A stretch of 64,000 nt of DNA, from positions 20,650,338-20,714,337 of the forward strand of contig NC_064542.1 of assembly GCF_023856365.1 (NCBI RefSeq). The letters are read 5' to 3'. This document shows, piece after piece, positions 38,803 through 55,902 of the stretch. The position numbers and the translations under genes are program-made. The stretch's first letter is position 1. Every line of letters begins with the position of its first letter. The DNA is from Brienomyrus brachyistius. Its lineage: Eukaryota > Chordata > Actinopteri > Osteoglossiformes > Mormyridae. The notes under the pieces were generated by a model. The model searched no databases. It had not been told where the DNA came from and saw only the letters and a list, made by a program, of their open reading frames with translations.

Positions 38803-41800
38803 GTGAGTACCAGGAAGCCCCCTGCCCTTGTGCTTTCAGGGCAGCGATACGCGCCACAGCTATCAGTAGGGTTCTGACCTTGAGGCTGAGAGTGGAAGAA
38901 GACTATCGCAGTCCTGGGGTAAAGGGATTCAACAAGAGCACCTGTGCTGGTTGTAGCAATGATGTGATGCTTGACCATTCATCTACTTGGTCAGGGTTTC
39001 GGGGGAATCTGGAACCTAAAACAGGGAGCACTGGGCTGGGGCAAACCCACGACAGATTGCCAGTTTGTCACTGGGCACTTTAGAAATGACAGCTCTCCCA
39101 GAGAGCACCTGTATAGCATGGGGAGAACAAGTCAACCACGCTACACATTGTGCAACCATGCCCCCCAACCCCCCCACGTTGTGATGTCCTCCAGGGAAGT
39201 CAAGGTCAAGCATAAAAGACTAAACCTGCTGGTGATTCAAACTGCTTTAGTCTATGCAGCTTCCAGGGTAAATGTCACCTTAAGTCATGCTGCTCTAGCT
39301 GTGCATAAGCGCAGGTCTCCTTTGCAGGGGGTCTGTGGATGGTATACATCCTGGTTAATGTTTCTTTGAACACTGTTACCCATTAGCAGTCAAAGGGAAC
39401 GTTAGCCACAGAACCTTCCTGTCCCACCTCTCTCCCGCTTTTCTCCTTCTTTCTAGCTTTCCGCTCCCAACAATTTGGGAAAAAAATCGAGATTTTGAAA
39501 TCCACACTGGATGGAGTTACTCAGCATTAACACTGGTTGGTGTTACCCATGCCCATTACTTACTGTATTAGCCAGCACCGGTTTGCAGTAGGAATGGCAG
39601 AGCTTGTTAGTCCCTAAGCCTCATTTCCCACATCGTTCGCACGATGTGATATGGACTCGGTTTTACATACAAGCTTCGTCCCTGACTTATTCCACACACA
39701 TCGTCTCATCTTAAGTCTTGCACCTCTCTGCCCTGAAGGTGTCTTTGGGCAGCGCCTGGAGGAGACTGCGGTCTACGAGCGGCGCTACGGAGAGCATGCA
39801 GCACCCCTAGTGGTGGAGCAGTGCGTGGCATTTATCCGTGAGCGCGGCCTGGAGGAAGTGGGGCTTTTCCGGCAGCCGGGCCAGGCCACGCTGGTCAAGG
39901 AGCTCCAGGTGGCCTTTGACGCCGGGGAGAAACCCACATTCGACAGGTGGGCCGTGCTTCTTCATAATGTTTTTCTTTAAAGGGAATATGCGAAAGCGAT
40001 GGAATTTAAAGGAATGTGAAGCTTTTGATGATTCGATATGGTCAAAAAGGTGTGCAATCATTTGCTGAATAACTGTACTTGTGAATCGTAGTGTCAAATG
40101 AGTGTCAAAAAAACAGGCACTGATGAGTAACGAGCCGCGTTCGCGTGCGTTCCTGTATGGTGCAGTTCCACGGACGTCCACACGGTGGCCTCCCTGCTGA
40201 AACTTTACCTGCGGGAGCTGCCTGAGCCAGTGGTTCCCTTCTCCTGCTACCAGGAATTCCTGCAGTGTGGAAAGCGAGTCCACTTGGAAAGGAGACAGGT
40301 ACCATGTCGCTGGAGGCAGGAGAAACGGAGTTGAGAAGGCCGCAGTGGTTGGGATCACTCCCACCATCAGTCACCAACAGCTCTTCTTGGGGGGACTTTA
40401 AAACTCGTAACAAATCTGTTTCCTTCAGGCTCTGGAAGATCTGAAGAAACTGCTGCGCGAGCTGCCGGTCGCTAACTTCAGCCTGCTGCACTACGTCTGC
40501 CGGTGAGTCTGTGGCGCTCAGCAACGGCGTCCTGCCCACGACATCGACACAGCGGCAGCAGCCAGCTCTCCTGCCTCCATTCACAGCACCACTATCAAGG
40601 TTCCTGCTTTAGCTTTTAAGTGATCCAGATGATATGATATGGATTTGCTCATGAAATGAGCTGGAAATAGTAGGAGTCATTTGCAGACAGATTTGTTCCA
40701 CAACAGCGTGTACCCATGCTGCGTTGCTGAACACTTCACACTGGGAATGAGTTAGTGCAGAGCAGACATCTCCCACACATTTCTCACACAAGCTGCCATC
40801 TCCATTGCTCTAAGCCAGTGTTTCTAAATCCGGTTCTCAGAGACCTACGGACGGTCCACATTTTTGCTCCCTCCCAGCTCCCTGCCAGACAGTCCACATT
40901 TTTGCTCCCTCCCAGCTCCCTGCCAGACAGTCCACATTTTTGCTCCCTCCCAGCTCCCTGCCAGACAGTCCACATTTTTGCTCCCTCCCAGCTCCCTGCC
41001 AGACAGTCCACTCTTTTGGTCCCTCCCAGCTCCCTGCTAGACGGTTCATTTTTTTGCTCCCTCCCAGCTCCCTGCCAGACAGTTCACTTTTTTTCTCCCT
41101 CCCAGCTCCCTGCTAGGCAGTCCACTTTTTTACTCACTGCCAGCTCCGTGCCAGACAGTCCACATTTTTGCTCCCTCCCAGTTCCCTGCCAGACAGTCCA
41201 CTTTTTTGCTCCCTCCCAGCTCCCTACCTATGAGGGATCAAAAACACGGACTGTGTGCAAGGCCTCCAAGGACCGGATTGGGAAACACTGCTCTAAGCAA
41301 ATATGGAACCTCATACACAGTTAAACATCTTAATCGAACATCTTAATCCTGATTTGTGGGTTCATCTCCCGCAACATGGCTTTCTGAGTCACTACGTTCC
41401 GTGCACCATCTGTCTCACCATTCCAGGTTCCTGTTTGAAGTGCAGTCACATTCCCACATAAACAAAATGAGCATCCAGAACCTAGCCACCGTGTTCGGGC
41501 CGAACATCCTGCGGCCTAAAGCTGACGACCCGGAGAGCATCATCGAAGGTTTGCGTTTGTTAGTAATTCAATCCCCCACCAACAGGCATATGTAACCATT
41601 ATTATTCAGTCAATGTCATTTGTAGTATAGATATAGTGAACAAGGGGCAAAAAAGACCCAAGAGTCTTATGATATCCTAAGAAATAAGTCTAAACTGGGA
41701 GAAGGGCCTGCGAATTGTTTCCATAGCTGTGGGGGTGGCCAATCTTATCCAGAAAGGGTCGCTGTGTGTGCAGGTTTTCGCTGCAACTCCCTAATTAGGT

Positions 41801-44800
41801 TACTAATTAGAGGACTGATTAGGTGAGGAGTCCTCACACCTGGGTTTGAACAGCTGGCCTAAAGGTTACCCCAAAAACCTGCGTACACAACGGCCCGTTG
41901 TGGATAAGACTGGCTGCTCCTTCTGTATGTAATTGTAGCTTTTAGTCTGCTTTAAGGTACAGAAATGAACTCCCCAGGTAACAAACAACATTAATGTATC
42001 ATCATTGATACAAAAATGTTCTTCCATTTCTGTACCTTAAAACCCATGAGAGTACAGCCCCTGTGACAAGTACAAAGGTACAAAGGTATTCTTTTTTTTC
42101 CAGACACTACAAAAAACAACTATAGATAATCAGAGGATTAACTATATATGAGAAAGTTTCTGACTAATGTATAATCCAAATTTAGCCAGGGTGAGACACT
42201 GCAGCGCAGGAGAGCATGACTACGGCATTAGTTGTGAATGTTTACCGTGGTAACAGGTCACGTCCATATGACCTCCCCCCCGCGGGCCCCCCAGCCACGG
42301 AGCAGAAACACGCTTCTGTAATTCCATCTGTGCCAATTCAGGCACTTTCCCAGGACGCCTAACCTTCAGACAGGGCAGCTGAGGCCCCCTGAGCCCTGAG
42401 CGAGCACATTCCTCCTGTGCGTGTGTGAGGGAGAGGGAGAGCGTTTCTCTGAATGAGAGCATGCGCGTGCGTACGAGCGGCGTAGAGGCAGCTCATGTGA
42501 CGGAGCAGGGCCGTCCTGGGAAAGACCGCGTAGCCAGGGAGAGTAAGTGTGCTTCGGCATGTTCTCCCACAGGAGCGGCGCTGGTGCAGCAGCTGATGTC
42601 TGAGCTGATACAGGAGTGTGACGGCCTGTTTGTTAAGGACGCTGAAGCGGGGCACGGGCCGAGCTCGCTCTTGCCGCCGGAACCTCCCGCAGACTCAGCT
42701 CAGTGGGTGCAGAGATCCTGTCCAGCCAGGCTCGAGGAGGGCGGCCCCGGGCGCCACCAGGCCTCACCACAGCTGTCGCTGCCCTTCGCCTCCCCGCCCC
42801 GGGAATCTCCCCAACCCACCAGAAACACTCCCACAGCCCAGCACGCCTTAGAGATGGAGCACTGCCTCCCAGCTCTGCGGACCACCTCTCCAGGGGGCCT
42901 TGCCGACTTTGCGTGCAGCAGCTACCGCCTGCCCCATTCCCAGCGAGAGATCTTGGCGGAAAAGGCTGCCCCCCTGCTCCGCACTGGCCCTCCTTATCAT
43001 TCCCTCCTGCAGGAGGCCCATCAGGCCAGCGACGCTCATGAGAGCACACTGTCTGTCTACGACAACATCCACCTGACCAGCCCCGATCGAGCACGTGCAG
43101 ACGGCAGCGTGCCCAGACTCAATCCGCCAAAAGACGATATAGCCAGCGCCGACAGCAGCTCCTGGTCCTCCTGCGAGATCGTCCTCGAGGGGGGCGCTCT
43201 CAGCGTCAGCCTGGGCTCCGGCGGCCGTTCCTCCTCCAGGACCGACGCGGACCAGCCCGGTTCTCTGACCTCCTTGGTCATCAGCGACGGGTCCCCTAGC
43301 AGCTGTAGTGGCACCTTCCTGCCCCCAGCTGGCTCAGACCACCTGCCCCCACCGCATTCATCCAATAGATCCATCCAGAGCCTCGTCACTGGGCTCCAGC
43401 AGCAGATGGCCAGGCAGAAGGAGGAATATGAGAGCCAGATCAGAAGGTAATGACGTCTGCATGACAAGCTCCCACTCACACTTCCAGAATTACAGACTCC
43501 CACATTACAGCGATCGCCCCACTTTCCAGTTCATAGTTTTATAGTGCAAAGAACATAGATCTCACCCTAAATCCTTTTCTTGTTACAATGTATTACTCTT
43601 CATAAAAGGCTGATCACTCCACATGGCAAGATTGGGATTCCAATTTAACTCCGTTAAAGAAGCCTCTTCTTCCTTAAATCCCTCCTACAACAAATAGTTA
43701 CTATAACAAAATGTATTTCAGGCCAAAAGACAATAGCATCTAATAATTTGAGCCTCACATAACTAGATTGATTCTATTTGCGGTAACGATTTCCATGCTG
43801 AATTAGGTAAAACACAAGAGTCTCACTCACCACAATAATCCAATAAATAAAGCAGAAATAAAATCGAGATTAAAGCGAGCATAAGACTCACAGAAATGCC
43901 TAAGTTTTGTGAAGCGCGGATGCTTCTGGGTGCCTTGAGCCCCAGGTTACTAGCTGCAAAGCATTCTGGGAGCTGACACACCGGTTCATTTTTAAAACCC
44001 ACTCTAATACTAAGCGGTAGAACCGTAGGCTGCACATTCCTGGCAGCACGTTTGGTCGCAGAAGCTTTCCCAGGCACTGTAGTCTCAAAGTGCTCCAATC
44101 AGAGCCCACGGTGTCCAAGAAGTCGGGGATCAACACTGATGAACACTCAGCATCCACATAACAAGCTGAAGTTAAAGACGTGGTGGTGATCTTGTGTGTG
44201 GTCATGTGGCTACAAGGTCAAATGATCAACAGCGTCATTTCCCTGCTAAGCATATACCCCTGTTTTCCAGACCCTGCACTGAAAGATGTGTGGCGTGTCC
44301 ATAGCCAGGGAATGAAGCGTCCTCTATTCCTTTATTAATCGTGGCCTTAACATGTGGCTCAAAATCATTAGCTGTTTGAACTGCTGCTTACCGTGTATTT
44401 AACAGGATATTCCAGTATTGAAAAATAAGATGCTATTTTTTCAACCAATTTGGGGTGAGATCAGTCCCATATGTCACAGTCCTTTCACCCCCACCCTTGC
44501 TAATTTTTATAATTGGGGGGGGGGGGGGGTGGTGGTGTCCAGTATTTCTTCAGATTAAAAGTAGCAATCCTGTTAGCCATACCAATTTGGTTGCCTTGTT
44601 TGGTCGGGGATAGCAAAGCAAACCTTTTTACTGTATTTTCCAATGTATTTATTATCCATCCATCCATCCATCCATCCTCTTATCCACTATTTTATATGTT
44701 ATACATACAGCACTCAGCCTCTGTCGTTCCAATTCCTCTGACACGAGTGTCAGCTTGATCCGCCAACCGCATCCTCTTTCCTCAGCCTGGAGCAGCGTAA

Positions 44801-45023
44801 CGAGGCCCTGCAGGGCGAGGTGTCCATCCTGCACGCCAACCTGGAGCAGCAGCGGCACTGGTACAACGTGGTGCAGATCAAGATGCGCAACGCAGAGCGC
44901 GCCTGCGCAGACGCTGACCGCCGCAACGCCCTTCTCCAGCAGGAGATGGAGCAGTTCTTCGACACCTTCGGGGAGCTCACCAAGGAGGCCAGGAAGACCG
45001 AGCGTATCATCCAGAGCTTCTGA
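38685..45023 (+). CDS. arhgap24-like: ARHGAP22/24/25-family Rho GTPase-activating protein, ARHGAP24-like (short isoform, 7 coding exons)
   Basis: Coding exons: 38685-38802, 39739-39946, 40166-40298, 40429-40502, 41427-41548, 42573-43446 and 44786-45023. All junctions are GT-AG, the phases agree, and the total is 1767 nt (588 residues plus stop). Residues about 43-225 form a RhoGAP domain: GLFRQPGQ carries the catalytic arginine (Arg84), followed by [20 protein letters not shown] and [19 protein letters not shown]. Residues about 230-480 are a low-complexity Ser/Pro linker with STYDNV-like (SVYDNIH) and SSWSSCEI motifs. The C-terminus is a coiled coil (SLEQRN ... [12 protein letters not shown]). 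Known members of this family stimulate GTP hydrolysis on Rac/Cdc42 and shape the actin cytoskeleton. The linker motifs and C-terminus fit ARHGAP24 better than ARHGAP22, while several RhoGAP-domain residues fit ARHGAP22. I treat it as an ohnolog of both, so the symbol is provisional. It converges on mapk9, 4.6 kb downstream. Confidence 0.93.
39739..39946 (+). CDS. arhgap24-like: RhoGAP catalytic exon with arginine finger
   Basis: This exon starts after CCCTGAAG| and ends before the GTGGGC donor. It encodes VFGQRLEET through GEKPTFD, including GLFRQPGQ with the catalytic Arg. Known family members read GLFR(L/M)PGQAN; the Q and T substitutions here (RQPGQAT) lie just after the Arg. Both alternative 5' exons splice to this acceptor. 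Confidence 0.92.
40816..41290. mobile_element. hAT-type MITE with internally expanded minisatellite, inside a RhoGAP intron
   Basis: The ends CAGTGTTTCTAAATCCGG and CCGGATTGGGAAACACTG are inverted repeats. CTCTAAGC stands perfectly duplicated on both sides (40808-40815 and 41291-41298). Between the arms a unit of about 41 bp (AGTCCACATTTTTGCTCCCTCCCAGCTCCCTGCCAGAC in parts) is repeated about nine times. It sits in the intron between exons 40429-40502 and 41427-41548. Confidence 0.88.
41728..41917. mobile_element. hAT-type MITE, older copy of the 16279-16462 family
   Basis: It shares GGTGGCCAATCTTATCCAG, GTGTGTGCAGGTTTTCGCTG, ACTAATTAGAGGACTGATTA and AAAAACCTGCGTACACAACG with the first copy. 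The terminal CAGGGG is degraded. It lies in the RhoGAP intron after exon 41427-41548. Confidence 0.75.
42573..43446 (+). CDS. arhgap24-like: RhoGAP gene: end of GAP domain and long Ser/Pro-rich linker exon
   Basis: This 874-nt exon (acceptor CTCCCACAG|GA, donor AG|GTAATG) encodes [19 protein letters not shown], which is the last GAP helix. A disordered linker of about 250 residues follows, rich in Ser, Pro and Gly. The conserved islands are [15 protein letters not shown] and [12 protein letters not shown], and the exon ends with the start of the coiled coil ([18 protein letters not shown]). In ARHGAP24 the equivalent linker carries regulatory phosphosites and filamin binding. Specific sites here cannot be assigned from sequence alone. 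Confidence 0.9.
44786..45023 (+). CDS. arhgap24-like: RhoGAP gene: terminal coiled-coil exon
   Basis: The acceptor is TTTCCTCAG|C, and the stop TGA is at 45021-45023. It encodes [19 protein letters not shown]...[17 protein letters not shown]...[12 protein letters not shown], a heptad-patterned coiled coil used for oligomerisation in this family. The last residues ([12 protein letters not shown]) are closer to ARHGAP24 (EPRRTER) than to ARHGAP22. Confidence 0.93.
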
Positions 45024-45545
45024 AGCGGGGCGTCGAGGAAGGTAGACGCCCTGAGCAGGACCGACAGGCTGAGTAACGGACCTCCTGAAACATCTGGAAA
45101 ACAAATCTGGCTGGCAGAACTTCATTATGGGCTGGATGGTCACTCTTGGGATTACTTGACCCACAGGCTGCTGCGGTATTTTCTTCGAAGTCAGTGAGGT
45201 TTTTGCCAGTCTCTGCACTACCCCCCCTCCAGAGGTTACGTTAAGATCAGCTCCAGCAGCATCCACTGATCCCAGGGCTGATGGAGGGGCATGGATACCC
45301 TGGTAGATTCTACCGAGGGGCCACTCGGGTTTGCAAAATCAACAATAGGGGGCCTAAGGTGACATTTTTTCAGGGGGGGCAGAACCTCTAGCTATGCCCC
45401 TGACTACTGTGTGGGTTTTTGTAATGCAGGTCACTGCAGTCCTGCCCCCCCCCCCCCCCCCCCAAACGACAGCAACTTGGTAAAGTAGCTCTTTGTTAAA
45501 TCACATGTGATGCTGACAATAAACAGTGTAAGAGTTCACCTTTGC
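45024..45545 (+). other. probable 3' UTR of the RhoGAP gene with polyadenylation signal
   Basis: No coding sequence follows the stop. A canonical AATAAA lies at 45518-45523, followed by T/G-rich sequence, about 500 bases after the stop. The UTR includes a poly-C run at about 45444-45464. The end point is an estimate. Confidence 0.5.
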
Positions 45546-45565
45546 TCTCCTTCTCTGCATGTAAG

Positions 45566-45571
<6 letters not shown>

Positions 45572-45626
<55 letters not shown>

Positions 45627-45925
45627 GTAATTACCTATGGTTGTATTCATATCCTTGTGGGGACTCTTCATTCATTTCTATGGGGAAAACTCTGATCCCA
45701 ACATGACGACCTTAACCCCCACCCAGCCCTAACCTTAACCATAAGTAACCAAACAAAATACAAGACTTGTCATTTTTAGTTTTTTGATTGCGTTCACAGA
45801 TCTTTCTGCAGACCTGAAAAATGTTCTCTACAACATGAACAGGTTTTAACAGGTTATTATTATATTGTAGGGGACATTTGGTCCCCACAATGTAATATAA
45901 ATATAATCCATACACGCACACACAG
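45572..45925 (+). mobile_element. GTGGGGAC-type MITE, copy E, with (CA)n at both ends
   Basis: (CA)n at about 45572-45619 leads into GAGGTTTGTAATTACC, CCTTGTGGGGACTCTTC and GATCCCAACATGACGACCTT. It closes with GGACATTTGGTCCCCACAAT and a short CACACACA near 45917. It lies in the intergenic space between the two converging genes. Confidence 0.72.
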
Positions 45926-46048
45926 ATTTGTAACAAAGGATAATACAGGTGTTTTCACAGCTGTGACACCTGCTCCTGATTACGCAGGTAGCTGAGCCTG
46001 TTTATGGATCCTGCGCTGAGCCAGCGGCACATTCAGCTCAGCTTATAT

Positions 46049-46762
46049 ACAGGGAGCACTGGCCATAGCTCATCATTACTCCTACACAGGGAGCACTGGC
46101 CATAGCTCATTATTACTCCTATACAGGGAGCACTGGCCATAGCTCATCATTACTCCTATACAGGGAGCACTGGCCATAGCTCATCATTACTCCTACACAG
46201 GGAGCACTGGCCATAGCTCATCATTACTCCTATACAGGGAGCACTGGCCATAGCTCATCATTACTCCTACACAGGGAGCACTGGCCATAGCTCATTATTA
46301 CTCCTATACAGGGAGCACTGGCCATAGCTCATCATTACTCCTATACAGGGAGCACTGGCCATAGCTCATCATTACTCCTACACAGGGAGCACTGGCCATA
46401 GCTCATCATTACTCCTATACAAGGAGCACTGGCCATAGCTCATCATTACTCCTACACAGGGAGCACTGGCCATAGCTCATCATTACTCCTACACAGGGAG
46501 CACTGGCCATAGCTCATCATTACTCCTACACAGGGAGCACTGGCCATAGCTCATCATTACTCCTACACAGGGAGCACTGGCCATAGCTCATCATTACTCC
46601 TACACAGGGAGCACTGGCCATAGCTCATCATTACTCCTACACAGGGAGCACTGGCCATAGCTCATCATTACTCCTATACAGGGAGCACTGGCCATAGCTC
46701 ATCATTACTCCTACACAGGGAGCACTGGCCATAGCTCATCATTACTCCTACACAGGGAGACC
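46049..46762. repeat. 37-bp minisatellite, about 19 copies
   Basis: The unit is ACAGGGAGCACTGGCCATAG plus CTCATCATTACTCCTAY. Copies are nearly identical apart from a C/T switch at the end and rare CATC/CATT changes. There are no unique spacers, so it is a plain tandem array. It lies between the 3' ends of the RhoGAP gene and mapk9. Confidence 0.95.
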
Positions 46763-48330
46763 AAATTCTGCAAAGAGAGGAGTCAAAGCAACATGAACAC
46801 GCACATGGACAGTGCTCTAACCGCCGAGAGCCAACGTCATCAAGAAACAAAGCAAAATCCCAGACATTTCAGGCATTTCTAGGTCCCAAAAAGGGGGACA
46901 CGTCTGGGAAAAGGAGGATGTACGGTCACCCTACTCTGACAGCGCAGGGCTCTCTGTCTGACTGAATCAGAGGCTCACTTGTGGGGCTTCATGCACTCGG
47001 TTTGTGTTCCTGCTGTGTCTCTGCCAGTTGCCAGCATGTTCACTGGCTTGGTGGTTTTGGGTCTTGGCGTCATGTCTTAGGCTTCATGGCAAGAGCATGG
47101 CACTGCAAATCTGGACCGATGGTCCTGGGAGTCGGCACCCCACATCTTCTGTGCCGCTGGTGTCCTGCTTTCTGTGTTTCCGCCAAATTTAAGGTATCCT
47201 GGTTCCTGATCTGGGTTCTCCAGGCCTCTGCACCTGAGTCCACTTCCCCGTGCAGCTCACCAGGGAGCCGCCCATCCAGGTCAGCAGCTCACTTCCCAGT
47301 GCTTCCCTGTTTCCTGCAGCAAGCGGTCTGCAGGTCTCAGGGGCCAGTGGGCAGAAGGCCTGGTGTGATGGATGGATGGATGGATGGCCCCGGTTGGAGG
47401 TGCTTCTTCTCAAATCATGCGCATGAAGGCCACTGAAGTGACACCTGCTAAATAACCTGATGCCTGCGTGTAAAATAAAAACAAGAAATACAAGCTTGGA
47501 ATGATCATTGTATTTTTAAGAGACAAGTGAAGATAATATGGGGTCCAGAGTGGGTCCACAGTACAGAATAATGAACAAAAGAACAGAAAATCACAGAACG
47601 AAAAAACAAGAAGGAGGAACTGCAAAGGGATGCATATTTCAGGGCTAGAGACCCTATAACACTCAGGCGTGTGAGAACTCGGTGAACATCCAGATGTACC
47701 TGAGGTGAGACTGGGCTGCACCTAGTCGCCATTCCCTCCAGCCCCATAAGAGCCGCTAAGAGTCCAGTTTGAGCAAAGCCAAAGAGCTCCACAGCCCGTG
47801 TGCATCTCCGTCGGATCCAGAGTCGAGATTCCGGCATATTCCCATTTCCTGTGGTGCGATTTGGTGGCTCTTCATAAAACGTTTGCATTCAAAACTCTTT
47901 CCTCACACCCAGGGATAATAAACTGAATTGCAAACATTGTGTAAAACTGCTTTATGGTACCAGTCAGGATACCCCCCCCCCCCCACAAAACACAACCAGA
48001 CGCAACAGAACATTTCATATGTCACACTACAACAATCCTTGACACTATGAATGCTTCTTGTTACCTCCCTTCAGCCTACACTCATTTCTTACGATAAGAT
48101 TACGCAACTGGAACAATCAGTGTGAAAAAAATCCAATCAATCAACTGCATTTTAAATGACAATAATACTGCTCACTGTACGAGCTGGACTGGCCAAAATG
48201 GGGGGAAGGGTGTCTGATATGAGTGATTTTAAATAAACAAAAATCCATAAAAAAGAAACCAACAAATTATATACGAGTTAACAAATTACATATTTTGAAG
48301 CCACCTGTATTGAAGTTAAAATGTTTGACT
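46763..48330. other. intergenic stretch, nothing recognised
   Basis: It has a short (GGAT)n at about 47371-47386 and a C-run near 47972. Open frames on both strands lack motifs. Confidence 0.45.
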
Positions 48331-48655
48331 TCCATCCATCCATCCATCCATCCATTTTCCAACCTGCTTATCCTCCTGGGTCGCGGGGGGTCCGGAGCCT
48401 ATCCCAGAAGCAATGGGCATTAGGCAGAGAACAACCCAGGACGGGGGGCCAGCCCATCGCAGGGCACACTCACACACACCATTCACTCACACATGCACAC
48501 CTATGGACAATTTAGGAACTCCAATTAGCCTCAGCATGTTTTTGGACTGTGGGGGGAAACCGGAGTACCCGGAGGAAACCCCACGACGACATGGGGAGAA
48601 CATGCAAACTCCACACACACGTAACCCTGGCGGAGACTCAAACTCGAAGCATGAT
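48331..48655 (-). mobile_element. tRNA-derived SINE with (ATGG)n tail, second copy, head truncated
   Basis: It has the same body as 30028-30364 on the same strand, with an ATGGATGG tail at 48331-48355. The tRNA-like head with boxes A and B is missing or replaced after CGGAGACTCAAACTCG, as expected for a 5'-truncated retrocopy. Confidence 0.8.
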
Positions 48656-49199
48656 GGATGATGCTCCTCATTCTAATTTTTCTATCATGTCTAACTTTTA
48701 TTTTACATTCCATCGAGTTTGTGAGTTCCCTTTATCCTCCATGGTGCATTGATTTAGAAAATTGTTTGCAAAAGAGCAAAACAAGTTAAACTTGCAATAT
48801 GGATGATCCATCTACTAAATATGAATTACATTTGCAGAATGGCAGGACAAAGCACACAGTACTGCATAATTTTGTCAGCTAAATCCAAAAGGTATTAAAA
48901 TTTATGGTAAAAAAAAAAGACACAAAGAAACTGTATTACACAGATGTTCAAGGTGTGATTATACCTCTTAATTTCCTTCCTGTCAGCTTGCATTGGTTCA
49001 GTTGACAGCCATGAGGAAACCTTATTAGGTGACGAAAAGCTAAGGCAGTGAATCAATAAACATTCTCCTTATGCATTCATACAAACCAGGAAACACAGGA
49101 TGTAGGGGACAGGGCTGGTGTGAGGCTCCCAGCTCCTGCCTGGTACTTCTACAAAACACGTGACAGCTGCTCTGATCTTTCAAAAAGCAGAACTTGTAA

Positions 49200-49607
49200 A
49201 TTAAAAAAAAACAAAACATCAGTATACATGAAACCGCTAAAAAGGTTACCTTGGGGAGAATTTAACATTCAGTCTTAAAATGTGATGTTAACATCTGTTT
49301 CAAATATTCTCAAAGTGTTTTTTTTTTTATTATTATTTTCCATGTTGAGTCATTCAAGCAAAGTCCAGCCCAGCACAAGCACAAGACCATGCCTGATTTG
49401 CCACTTTCTTACATAAAAACAGAAACCTCCAAATGTGCAAACGTCTGCGTTTCATTGGCTTTCGGGTCTGCCGTTGTCGCAGGTTACGGAGATGAAGGAG
49501 CGATTGTGGGTGGCAACAGGATTTGTCGAGGGATAGATGGAATGAGGGACATAGAAGTGCTGGATGAGACGAATGACGGAAAAGACGAGTCTGAATGTGG
49601 GAGGGGC
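49200..49607 (-). other. probable 3' UTR of mapk9
   Basis: Non-coding sequence follows the stop. On the minus strand an AATAAA lies at 49332-49327 within an A/T-rich run, about 275 bases after the stop. It is a plausible proximal polyadenylation signal, but longer UTRs are possible. Confidence 0.35.
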
Positions 49608-55891
<6,284 letters not shown>

Positions 55892-55902
55892 TCAGATCAG
55901 AC

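Noticed and set aside
40755..41324. 189-codon ORF with [15 protein letters not shown] repeats
   Set aside because: It is the tandem interior of a hAT MITE inside a RhoGAP intron.
42633..43503. Minus-strand ORFs of 148-153 codons
   Set aside because: They are antisense shadows of the GC-rich linker exon of the RhoGAP gene.
46049..46762. CRISPR-like array
   Set aside because: The units are contiguous with no unique spacers, and the DNA is vertebrate.
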